A model generated the notes under the pieces. It worked only from the letters and a program-made list of their open reading frames with translations, did no database searches and was not told the DNA's origin. Below are positions 13,581 through 20,922 of a stretch of DNA of 20,929 nt, piece after piece. The position numbers and the translations under genes were made by a program. Source of the stretch: Candidatus Tariuqbacter arcticus (GTDB lineage Bacteria; Electryoneota; Tariuqbacteria; Tariuqbacterales; Tariuqbacteraceae); the NCBI GenBank assembly GCA_013202315.1, contig JABMRZ010000538.1, positions 1-20,929 of the forward strand, written 5' to 3'. Numbering within the stretch: the first letter of the stretch is position 1; each line of letters begins with the position of its first letter.

Positions 13581-15398
13581 ATGACAAAGCTGACCAACAT
13601 ACCTTCGCCGGAAAAAATAGACGCTCAAATCAGGGTCGTTATCCTGCTACTGCAAATTGTTTTAGTGGCGTTCTTTCTAATCAGTATGTCTCAAAAGACG
13701 GAAGTCGGTCCCACCCTCGATGACTCCTGGATTCACTTTCAATTCGCCCGCAACTTAGTCGAACACGGTGAAGTTTCATTCAATGCGGGAACCTGGTCTA
13801 CCGGCACCACAAGTCTGTTATGGGACTTCATCCTGGCGCTGGGAATTTTTCTGGGGATACCGGTGGTGCATTTCTCAATCGCAGTAGGAATCCTGCTCTA
13901 TTTCATTTTGGGACAGCAAATCTATACTATCTTCAAATCTTATCTATGGGAGCGGGACTGGAGCCCTGTTTTGGCGATTCTGGTGGTACTCTTTACCGGG
14001 AATGTCCTTTGGTTTGCCCTTTCTGGGATGGAAACTCTGCTTCTATTGGTGCTCGGTCTGTGGTGGATATTCGCTTTCAGCCGCGAAAAATATATTTTGG
14101 CTGGATTATTAGCCGGGGCGTTGATGCTGACCCGCATCGAAGGGATGCTGTTCCTGTTGATGGGAATATATTTCGTTTTCCGCAAATGCGGTTTGCTTAA
14201 AGGAATGAAAAACAGCATAATCCAAGTTCTGTTCAGCCTTCCTATTTTTGCACCCTCAATAATCCTTAATCAGATCGTATACGGCAGATTCTATCCCGCT
14301 ACTATGGCGGGCAGAAAGTGGCTTTACGACTTGGAACCTGATTTTTGGAATTTATCCTTATCTGGGATCATACATTATATCGTCTCTTGGGCAGGGACGT
14401 TCTTTATGAATGATTGGTGGCCTGAATTTATGGATCAACCTTTCACTATTCAATACCCTATCATTCGTTTCATATCCGGCGGCAGCTTTGATAAAACCCC
14501 TCCTGATTTCGGCTTAGAACCGTGTCCCGTTTGGGTGCAATATCTTACTGTCCTGATAGCGATAATACTATTCATCATATTACTGCGTGGAATGTTTAGA
14601 ATAACAAGACCTATATTGATGAAAATTTTTAGCAAAGGGGAGTTTAATCTCTGGGAATACTTAGTTGCCTGGTTCCTTGGACATAATCTGATTTATTTGG
14701 TATTAATGCCAACACGGGGGCATGGGGGACGGTATCAAGCGATAAATTTCATCCTCGCCGGAATGTTCCTCATCGCCGGGACAGAGGTGAAATTTCCCAG
14801 GCGGAAGTTTGGAAAGATATTCAGGAACTACCTTTTGAAACCGGGAATTCTGATTATATATATATTTTCAATTTACACCTGGGCGGATATCTATGCCGCT
14901 TCCGTCCAACATGTGAACAATATCCATCGCGCCGCCGGGGAATGGCTTGGTGATGAAATTCCTCCCGGCACCGTCATCGCCGTTTTCGATGTGGGGGCGG
15001 TGAAATATTTTTCCAGACTGCCAGTAGCCGATATCGCCGGATTGACAGACAGCGAAGCACTGGAATATGTTCTCAATGGTGATATTCTTCCTTATATCAA
15101 AGTGAAAGATGCCCGCTACCTGGTGATGATAGAGGAACCAATCAGCAAAAGGCAAATTGCTTCAGGCGAACAGCGATTTTTCCAAAGCGCTTTTTATGAA
15201 GAGCTGGGAATTTTAGATGAAATAGGTAAAACCGTCAATTTAATACCCGTGAAATGGTTCGCTCTTCCGATTGAAGATTGGCGGCGCCACTGGTTTGTGG
15301 TGCGGACACACCTCCCAGTCCTGGTAATCTATCAAATCGAATGGCTCAATGAATCAACCAATGGCCGAGAACCGAGAACTGTGAACCGAGAACTGTGA
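13581..15398 (+). CDS. Polytopic membrane protein, GT-C glycosyltransferase-like
   Basis: A 605-residue protein with roughly ten or more hydrophobic segments. The first spans about residues 18-36 and is followed by a loop TLDDSWIHFQFARNLVEHGE, whose acidic pair right after the first membrane helix is typical of lipid-linked-sugar GT-C transferases (ArnT/PMT-like folds). Further helices extend to about residue 450; a soluble C-terminal domain (EWLGDEIPPGTVIAVFDVGA, then LPVADIAGLTD) follows and is also typical of these proteins. Substrate is unknown; transfer from polyprenyl-phosphate sugars to an envelope acceptor is inferred. The last residues (REPRTVNREL) are encoded by a heptamer array that crosses the stop codon, so this tail is not part of the original fold. 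The start is followed by a normal basic N-terminus. Confidence 0.78.
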   Translation: MTKLTNIPSPEKIDAQIRVVILLLQIVLVAFFLISMSQKTEVGPTLDDSWIHFQFARNLVEHGEVSFNAGTWSTGTTSLLWDFILALGIFLGIPVVHFSIAVGILLYFILGQQIYTIFKSYLWERDWSPVLAILVVLFTGNVLWFALSGMETLLLLVLGLWWIFAFSREKYILAGLLAGALMLTRIEGMLFLLMGIYFVFRKCGLLKGMKNSIIQVLFSLPIFAPSIILNQIVYGRFYPATMAGRKWLYDLEPDFWNLSLSGIIHYIVSWAGTFFMNDWWPEFMDQPFTIQYPIIRFISGGSFDKTPPDFGLEPCPVWVQYLTVLIAIILFIILLRGMFRITRPILMKIFSKGEFNLWEYLVAWFLGHNLIYLVLMPTRGHGGRYQAINFILAGMFLIAGTEVKFPRRKFGKIFRNYLLKPGILIIYIFSIYTWADIYAASVQHVNNIHRAAGEWLGDEIPPGTVIAVFDVGAVKYFSRLPVADIAGLTDSEALEYVLNGDILPYIKVKDARYLVMIEEPISKRQIASGEQRFFQSAFYEELGILDEIGKTVNLIPVKWFALPIEDWRRHWFVVRTHLPVLVIYQIEWLNESTNGREPRTVNREL

Positions 15399-15446
15399 AC
15401 CGTGAACCGAGAACCGAAAACCGAGAACCGAGAACCGAGAACCGTG
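15370..15446 (+). repeat. AACCGAG heptamer array crossing a stop codon
   Basis: Eleven in-phase heptamers (mostly AACCGAG, with AACTGTG, AACCGTG and AACCGAA variants) run from inside the membrane-protein gene, through its TGA at 15396-15398, to 22 nt before the next gene. The final nine codons of the gene are repeat-derived. The unit differs from those at 1-154 and 16400-16448 but keeps the 7-bp period. Confidence 0.95.
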
Positions 15447-15468
15447 AAACTATGACAGACAACAAACG

Positions 15469-16251
15469 ATGAATATTAGATTCATCGATTCCCCTCCGCA
15501 GGAGGGTGAATTCAATATGTCCTGCGATTACACTTTGGCGGTGCAGGCTAAGCCCGGCGATGATGCTCTTTTAAGAATATATACTTGGCTTGAACCGACC
15601 ATTTCCATTGGTTTTCACCAGAAAGCCGAGGATATAGACTATATCCTCTGTGAAAAAGACGGTATATCGGTGGTGCGGCGCCCGACCGGCGGTCGTGCGA
15701 TCCTCCATTGGGGCGAAATCACCTATTGCTTTATCGCCGCTATGCAGGTTGGGGGCGGGCAGAAAGCCTTGGGTGAGATTTATCGCAAAGCCCACACCGC
15801 CATCCACAATGCCCTGCGGATGCATGGGCTTAATGTGAATTTCGCCGCCGGCAAGAAAATCATCCGAAAACAAAGCCCCCTCTGCTTCGCCACTTCGGTG
15901 GGGACTGAATTGGAATACGAAGGCAAAAAGGTGGTCGGTTCAGCTCAACGGTTATTGAAATCCACCGTCCTCCAGCATGGTTCAATATTGATTTCACCGG
16001 AACATTTGAAACTGCCGGATTATTTAAATGTCTCTGAAGAGCTGCGACAACGGCTGCGGGAGAAATTGGAATTGAGTTCGACTCACCTCCCTCTGCGTGA
16101 TGACAAATCTTTCCGGATTACTATGGGGAAAAGCTTTGCGAACATCTTTGAGGGAAAAGTTTATAGAACAGATTTAACTTCGGATGAAAATATACAAATA
16201 GGCAAAGATCGTCCCCGGTTTATAATAAACGAATTTAATAGTAGCGTATAG
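15469..16251 (+). CDS. Lipoate/octanoate-protein ligase family, LipM-like
   Basis: A 260-residue cytoplasmic member of the BPL/LplA/LipB fold, which attaches octanoyl or lipoyl groups to E2 or GcvH lipoyl domains. The family signature RRPTGGRAILHWGEITYC is at residues 70-87. A conserved lysine loop reads EGKKVVGSAQ (151-160), followed by LQHGSILI. C139 in PLCFATSV occupies the place of the acyl-thioester cysteine of LipM octanoyltransferases, favouring LipM over ATP-dependent LplA; a lipoate ligase remains possible. The ATG follows a heptamer array, with no clear Shine-Dalgarno site. No lipoylated-complex gene or lipA is nearby. Confidence 0.88.
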   Translation: MNIRFIDSPPQEGEFNMSCDYTLAVQAKPGDDALLRIYTWLEPTISIGFHQKAEDIDYILCEKDGISVVRRPTGGRAILHWGEITYCFIAAMQVGGGQKALGEIYRKAHTAIHNALRMHGLNVNFAAGKKIIRKQSPLCFATSVGTELEYEGKKVVGSAQRLLKSTVLQHGSILISPEHLKLPDYLNVSEELRQRLREKLELSSTHLPLRDDKSFRITMGKSFANIFEGKVYRTDLTSDENIQIGKDRPRFIINEFNSSV

Positions 16252-16318
16252 ATGTCATTCCGGTTTGACTGGAATTCATTTTTTCCGGATTCCCGCTAAA
16301 AGCATGCGGGACTGACAT
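16252..16318. repeat. 67-bp palindromic element with inverted ends
   Basis: It begins ATGTCATTCC (16252-16261) and ends with GGACTGACAT, whose complement is ATGTCAGTCC: 10-bp inverted ends with one mismatch. Inside is a CCCGC...GCGGG stem. It starts directly after the LipM-like stop. It resembles dispersed palindromes of the TGTCATTCCCGC type, and might also serve as a terminator. Confidence 0.55.
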
Positions 16319-16399
16319 TTGGTTAGTGTTCGAATTTGTAGATAGTGATTTGCGCAAGTAATTATTTCGCTTATTATAATTTCATTCCACTTATCAAGC
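16319..16399. other. Unassigned convergent intergenic stretch
   Basis: AT-rich sequence between the palindromic element and the heptamer array. I see no ORF, RNA gene or clear terminator here. Confidence 0.6.
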
Positions 16400-16448
16400 T
16401 AACCCCTAATCCCCCATCCCTAATTCCCAATTCCCAATTCCTAATTCC
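16400..16448 (-). repeat. Heptamer array at the end of the DUF1848 gene
   Basis: Seven heptamers in phase (TAACCCC, TAATCCC, CCATCCC, TAATTCC, CAATTCC, CAATTCC and a final partly overlapping TAATTCC). On minus this reads GGAATTA/GGGATTA, the same family as 1-154 in the opposite orientation. It begins 6 nt after the DUF1848 stop codon. Confidence 0.9.
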
Positions 16449-16454
16449 CATAAT

Positions 16455-17270
16455 TCACCTCGCATAACAATACAAACACCCCCCTTTACAGCTCCCATAT
16501 TCCCCTATATCGGACGATTCGGCGCAGCCGCACCCGGCGCGGCTGGGCTTCAGCTTGAAGCTGTATTCCCCTCCCATCATTTCACTGACCAGTTCGCCAT
16601 CGACGCAATGCGCTCCCTTCACCCCCGGCACATTCTCCAAGTATTCGCAGCAGCAGGCTTGAAATTCCAAACCGTGCGAAGCCGCAATCTCCGCCATCAG
16701 TTCCGCCATTTCCCGCTTGCGCTGAATATCGGCATCGAAAGCCCTGACCCCCTCCTGTTTATCCAACGCCTCCAAAGACCGCTTGACCTTGTGGTAAAAG
16801 AAAGCGAAGCTGAAGATGCACCTTTTGGTGAACGGCGCAATTTTGCCCGCCAATTCCGTGAATCGTTTAATATAATAATCTTCATCCGTAATATTCGAGA
16901 ACAGAATCGGGTCGAAGCGCCAGAATACCGCTTTTTCCCCATATCTCCGAGACAGTTCAAAGAAGTCACTTACCGTCTCTTCAACGGGTGGGACATTCGG
17001 CTCGAAGACCTTAGGCAGTCCCGTGATGGTGAAATTGAAGATGAACCGCTCGAACCCCCTCCGCTCCAATTGAACCAGCCTATTAAAAAAAGGTCGAAAG
17101 TTCTTCGACCAGAATACAATCGCCGCGGTGCTTCCCGGCTTCAGCGGCACATAATAAGTCTGTTTACTGAAAGGATTGATAACATCGACCCCGCCCTGTT
17201 CAACCGCTTTTATGAACCTTTCACCGAAGAAAGCCGGTATATCCGAACGGCGGGAAGCGGATATTATGCG
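16455..17270 (-). CDS. DUF1848 protein lacking a normal start codon
   Basis: About 271 residues of the DUF1848 family. The first standard start codon in frame is GTG 17150, but homology clearly continues upstream: reading back gives RIISASRRSDIPAFFGERF and DVINPFSKQTYYVPLK, the conserved family N-terminus. No ATG, GTG or TTG exists in this frame between the upstream TAA (17305-17303) and 17150. Later hallmarks are IVFWSKNFRPF, FNFTITGLPKVFEPNVPP, VFWRFDPILFSNITD, and a C-terminal cysteine cluster (GCGCAES, CKGGCLYCYA) that probably binds an Fe-S cluster. Function is unknown. It lies in the -1 frame of the upstream glycosyltransferase and overlaps it slightly. It may be made as a frameshift fusion, or from a rare ATT (17285) or ATA start. 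Confidence 0.8.
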   Translation of the reverse strand, partial: RIISASRRSDIPAFFGERFIKAVEQGGVDVINPFSKQTYYVPLKPGSTAAIVFWSKNFRPFFNRLVQLERRGFERFIFNFTITGLPKVFEPNVPPVEETVSDFFELSRRYGEKAVFWRFDPILFSNITDEDYYIKRFTELAGKIAPFTKRCIFSFAFFYHKVKRSLEALDKQEGVRAFDADIQRKREMAELMAEIAASHGLEFQACCCEYLENVPGVKGAHCVDGELVSEMMGGEYSFKLKPSRAGCGCAESSDIGEYGSCKGGCLYCYAR

Positions 17271-17289
17271 GGGTTTGGATTCAATCTCC
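17239..17289 (-). promoter_or_regulatory. Candidate -1 ribosomal frameshift site
   Basis: Read on minus: SD-like GGAG at 17289-17286; 9 nt; slippery A_AAC_CCC at 17276-17270, in zero-frame phase with the glycosyltransferase codons AAC and CCC; 5-nt spacer; then a stem ATATCCG (17264-17258) with CGGATAT (17245-17239), a perfect 7-bp helix with a 12-nt loop. The zero frame ends GCA-TAA right after the heptamer; the -1 frame enters DUF1848 at CGC-ATA-ATA. Confidence 0.5.
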
Positions 17290-18439
17290 GATATAATCGC
17301 TTAACCCCTTCAAATACTTCGTCGACGCTGATTTCCTTGATACACTTCGCATCGAATTTGCACTTGATTTTTTTAGCTTGAGCGAAAGTAATGCATGGAC
17401 TGCAGTCATAATTTTTGAAGATGGCGATATGCATATCCGACAGAGGTCCATACCGCTTGGGGGTTTCCGGTCCGAAAAGCGCCACTGTCGGCGTCCCCAT
17501 CGCCATCGCTATATGCATCGGGCCCGAATCGTTGGTGACGAAGATGTCCCCTCTGTCCAGCAGGGCTACCGCCTGTTCCAGCGTAGTCTGCCCGGCGAAG
17601 TTCAGCCCTTTGCTTCGCATCATATCGATGACTTCCTGCACTAACGGTCTTTCGTTGGGCGCACCGATAAAAATCGTTTTGGCTTCCAATTCCTCAGCAA
17701 TCCTATCCGCCAACCTTGCGAATCTATCCGAGGGCCATCGGCGGGCATCGGCGACATCGGAAGCGTTGACATTGACCGCAACGGTGAAATCTTCATCCCG
17801 AACACCTCGAACTTCCAACATTCTGTGAACTATGTTCCTATCTTCGCTGCTTATGGGGATGGGTAGTGGCAACAGGTTGTTGGGCATCCTTAAACCGAAA
17901 GGGTATAGTATACGGAAAAAGGATTTCGATATATGTTCGTCTTCCTTGAACGGTACTCTAATATTATATAAGCTGCGCCGACCAGGGGCAGTGAAGCCGA
18001 CTCGCATCCCCGCCGCAATATAGAAGGAAACGATTTCGGCGAAATTCGCCCAGGGTTCCAGGTCTAAGGCCAGATCAAATTTCTCCCGGCGTAAAATGAA
18101 GAACTTTCTGATGACATCCCAAAGAAAAGTTCTGACAGTTTTCAGCCTTAAATAGATGACTTCATCGAATAATTCGCTGTTTTCGCAGGCGCCGCGGTTC
18201 TGGCTCAGAGTTATGAAAGTGATGCGCGCTTCCGGGAATCTATCACGAATAGCCTTAAAAGCGGGGGAAGCGCGGACTATGTTGCCAATACCCCAAAATT
18301 TGACCACTAAGATGTGTTTATACGGTTCCCGGCTTGTTCTTTGAGGAAAAAGGTCTCTTATCTTCTGATAATAATACAGGAGGAGTCTTAGAGGAGTTCC
18401 TAAGTATTTATCCGTGAAGCGGATGAGGTCGAGGTTCAT
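17264..18439 (-). CDS. Glycosyltransferase family 9, ADP-heptose:LPS heptosyltransferase-like
   Basis: A 391-residue GT-B protein of the heptosyltransferase family. After an N-terminal helical lead of about 40 residues comes the first Rossmann domain (HILVVKFWGIGNIVRASPAF, residues 42-61; ITFITLSQN; FDLALDLEPWANFAEIVSFY). The donor-binding signature is FVTNDSGPMHIAMAMGTPTV (300-319) followed by ALFGPETPKRYGP. Near the end four cysteines (C346, C349, C360, C366) form a CxxC-type cluster seen in related proteins. Its likely role is adding heptose or a similar sugar to the lipid A core at the cytoplasmic face of the inner membrane. ATG 18439 is 79 nt after the radical SAM stop. Its terminal codons carry the A_AAC_CCC heptamer leading to DUF1848. 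Confidence 0.88.
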   Translation of the reverse strand: MNLDLIRFTDKYLGTPLRLLLYYYQKIRDLFPQRTSREPYKHILVVKFWGIGNIVRASPAFKAIRDRFPEARITFITLSQNRGACENSELFDEVIYLRLKTVRTFLWDVIRKFFILRREKFDLALDLEPWANFAEIVSFYIAAGMRVGFTAPGRRSLYNIRVPFKEDEHISKSFFRILYPFGLRMPNNLLPLPIPISSEDRNIVHRMLEVRGVRDEDFTVAVNVNASDVADARRWPSDRFARLADRIAEELEAKTIFIGAPNERPLVQEVIDMMRSKGLNFAGQTTLEQAVALLDRGDIFVTNDSGPMHIAMAMGTPTVALFGPETPKRYGPLSDMHIAIFKNYDCSPCITFAQAKKIKCKFDAKCIKEISVDEVFEGVKRLYRRLNPNPA

Positions 18440-18500
18440 GCTATGTCGAGCTTTTCAGCTTGGATTCATTAAAATCGGTTGTGGGGATAATCTATCAAGG

Positions 18501-18517
18501 GGCGAACTTCATTCGCC
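18501..18517. repeat. REP-like hairpin between radical SAM and GT9 genes
   Basis: GGCGAA (18501-18506) and TTCGCC (18512-18517) make a 6-bp stem with loop CTTCA, 1 nt after the radical SAM stop on minus. Preceded by GG on plus, it resembles the AGGGGCGA...TCGCCCCT hairpin at 8581-8603. Confidence 0.5.
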
Positions 18518-18518
18518 A

Positions 18519-19940
18519 TCAATTATTCTTCCAGGAGAGATAATCGGTGACCATTCCCATGAAATTCTTAAACTCGGTGAAAGAGCTTATTTTTTTAAGC
18601 GTCTTCCAGATGATTTTCGGCCTGAAATAAAATGCGTTGGTCATTCTATCGCGCCTTTCCAATATTTTCTTTCCGGATAATTCCGGATAATCGAGGACGC
18701 AGTATGTTTGTTCATATTTATCCCAATTTTCCGTATTCAACCATCCTTCCCTGCGAGCCTCATCATAAAGCCTCGACCCCGGCCAAGGTGAAGCGCAATA
18801 GAATTGAGCGTAATCGAGGTCGAGCTCGCGGGATAACTCACTCGTCTTCCGCAGAGTTTCTTCGGTCTCGCCGGGTAGTCCCAGGACAAAATGCCCGGCT
18901 ATTTGAAAACCGGCTTCTCTGGTCAACTTCACCGCGGTGCGGATTTGTTCTAAAGTGATTCGCTTCAATGAGCGGTCGAGTATCCCCTGATCGCCCGATT
19001 CAATCCCGTAAGAAATCATCCAGCAGCCGGTTCTCCTCATCTTATTCAACACTTCACGGTCAACATTATCCACCCGGCTGTTGCATACCCAGCGAATCTT
19101 CAATCCCCGGCGTAAAATTTCATCGCAGAGCTGGTGAATATTCTTTTTAATGATAGTGAACGATTCCGACCAAAAGAAGAAGTCCCGCACCCCGTTTTTT
19201 TCAATATTCCATTCGATTTCGTCGACGATTCGCTCGGCGCTGCGCTTGCGTATTTTTTTACCATAGTAGCTTTGAGCTACGCAGAAAGTGCAATCGTAGG
19301 GACATCCTCGGCTGGACATAACCATAACGAAGCGCCGGTTGGTGAAGGGCAGTCGATAATGATTGAGATTCACCAAATCCCAAGCTGGGAAGGGAAGCTC
19401 ATCGAGTTCTCGGCAATATAACCGTTCTCCAAAATGTTCTATTTTTCCGTTCATCCGCAGGGATATACCATACAATTCAGCCAATTCTTCTCCCCGGTCG
19501 AGCCTTTTCGCCAGTTCCAATGCGGTTAATTCCGGTTCTCCTCGAATGATGAAATCGAGTTCTGCGGATTGTTCTAATGTTTCCTCCCACAAGACGCTGA
19601 CATGAATTCCGAATACCGCTGTTTTCACATTTGGCAGAACGGATTTCGCCAGTTTAGGAATAGCCAAATCATAATTGATAGTGGGAGTGGCTGAATCGAT
19701 TATCAGGAGGTCGGGCTGGAAATCGGCGAGCAGCTCCTTCAGTCCTTCGCCGTCTATATTTTCGGAGGGACAGTCGTTAATCCTGACCTCGAATCCCGCT
19801 TCCCTCAACACCGCGCCGATGGTGCACAGCGACAATGGCGGCCAGACCGTGGTCCATACCCCTTCCTTCTGCATACAGCGTCCTTCGCGGGTGAAAGGGG
19901 TCCCTTCGGGCGAAGGGGGATTTATGAGGTGGATTTTCAT
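18519..19940 (-). CDS. B12-binding radical SAM protein
   Basis: A 473-residue protein of the cobalamin-binding-domain radical SAM class. The N-terminal B12-type domain (residues 1-150) starts KIHLINPPSPEG and includes PPLSLCTIGAVLREAGFEVR and a GIHVS segment (His113, a possible cobalt ligand). The radical SAM core has C213xxxC217xxC220 in SSRGCPYDCTFC for the 4Fe-4S cluster, then FFFWSESFTIIKK, YGIESGDQGILDRSLKRIT and GHFVLGLPGETEETL. The chemistry is often methylation or another modification of inert carbon; the substrate is unknown. It is followed by a heptosyltransferase-like gene, so a lipid or glycan target is plausible. The ATG directly abuts the stop codon of the ATPase remnant; there is no strong ribosome binding site. 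Confidence 0.9.
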   Translation of the reverse strand: MKIHLINPPSPEGTPFTREGRCMQKEGVWTTVWPPLSLCTIGAVLREAGFEVRINDCPSENIDGEGLKELLADFQPDLLIIDSATPTINYDLAIPKLAKSVLPNVKTAVFGIHVSVLWEETLEQSAELDFIIRGEPELTALELAKRLDRGEELAELYGISLRMNGKIEHFGERLYCRELDELPFPAWDLVNLNHYRLPFTNRRFVMVMSSRGCPYDCTFCVAQSYYGKKIRKRSAERIVDEIEWNIEKNGVRDFFFWSESFTIIKKNIHQLCDEILRRGLKIRWVCNSRVDNVDREVLNKMRRTGCWMISYGIESGDQGILDRSLKRITLEQIRTAVKLTREAGFQIAGHFVLGLPGETEETLRKTSELSRELDLDYAQFYCASPWPGSRLYDEARREGWLNTENWDKYEQTYCVLDYPELSGKKILERRDRMTNAFYFRPKIIWKTLKKISSFTEFKNFMGMVTDYLSWKNN

Positions 19941-20891
19941 TTATCGGATTCTTTTGTGCTTCAATAATTCTTCGGTTTCAAATCTAAAATACCAGCAAGT
20001 CAAATTGTCTGTAAACATCCATTCACCCTTATTTTCTCCCGGATGAATGGCGTTTAGTCTTTTCATCCTTTGGAGGAAATTATTTAATTTTGATTTTTCT
20101 TCTTCGCTTAATTCATTTAATATCTCTTTTCTACTGAATGAAAGAAGAAAAAGTGGTTTGTCACTTAGAATGTTAAGCAAAATTCTTAAGATTGAGCGAT
20201 ATTCATCAGTAGTAATTACTTTCTGTAAGGGACCAAAATATTTTCTGCCCAACTCGTGTATGGCTACAACTGTGCCATTTAGTGCATCGTCATTGTTAAT
20301 TGTCTCGCCTTTCATAACCCAAAATACATTGTTCCCAATCTCATGCATTATCCTTGGCAGCCCCGCAGACATTTTCACCATTAGTTCTAAAGCAACTTCT
20401 TCAATTTCCATCCCTATACTAATAAAGGAATTAGTGAAAAATTCTGATACTTCTTCATTAGATAATGGTTCAATATCCACCACGCTGAAAATCCGGGCGA
20501 CCGATGAGTGATGCGAAATTATTTCCAACCGCCTTTGTTCAATACCACATAGAAGTAATAGTATTGGCAGTGGGGCGGAACTGGTGGCGATTTCATCTAT
20601 GGTGCTTTTCATCAAATATGAAAACTTGGGATTCTTGGTGAGCCCATTTAAATCATCTAAAATTAATACAATCCCTTTATAATCCTCAGATAAATTTCCA
20701 TATATCTGTCTAAGTAAGGAGGTAAAGCTGCCTGTGAAATCGACAGCGTCTTTTCTCAGCTCTTCGATGTTAATTTTAATCGAAAAAAGACTTATTTCTT
20801 TAACATATCTACCAATGAAGTCTTTAAACCTAACCCGCACGAGCCGGAACCAAATACGAAAATCGAAAACCGAAATCCGAAACAAATACAA
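19941..20891 (-). pseudogene. AAA-type ATPase remnant lacking the Walker A region
   Basis: The open frame is about 316 residues, but it begins inside a heptamer array. The first dozen or so residues (MYLFRISVFDFRI) are repeat-encoded, start at TTG 20891, and are preceded by an in-frame TGA at 20897-20895. The rest resembles the middle and C-terminal part of an Orc1/Cdc6- or STAND-like AAA ATPase: Walker B GIVLILDDLNGL, a sensor-like LPILLLLCGIEQRR, an EPLSNEEVSEFF segment, SAGLPRIMHEIGNNVF, and a C-terminal winged-helix-like region ending FTDNLTCWYFRF. The P-loop that should lie about 80-120 residues earlier is absent. It looks 5'-truncated by the repeat, although misassembly at the repeat is possible. 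Its TAA touches the next ATG. Confidence 0.7.
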
Positions 20892-20922
20892 AATTCAAAA
20901 CTCAACACTCAACACTAATGAG
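20853..20922 (-). repeat. Degenerate heptamer array at the broken end of the ATPase gene
   Basis: Ten in-phase heptamers (AATACGA, AAATCGA, AAACCGA, AATCCGA, AACAAAT, ACAAAAT, TCAAAAC, TCAACAC, TCAACAC, TAATGAG). The unit drifts gradually from AAnnCGA to TCAACAC. It covers the putative 5' end of the ATPase ORF and runs to the window edge. Confidence 0.85.

Noticed and set aside
16455..17150. GTG 17150 as the true DUF1848 start
   Set aside because: It would remove about 40 conserved residues including ISASRRSDIPAF, which are present in frame just upstream.
19941..20891. Functional Orc1/Cdc6-like replication initiator and adjacent origin
   Set aside because: The Walker A half is missing and the N-terminus is repeat-encoded; the array alone is no evidence for an origin because such arrays occur at many gene borders here.
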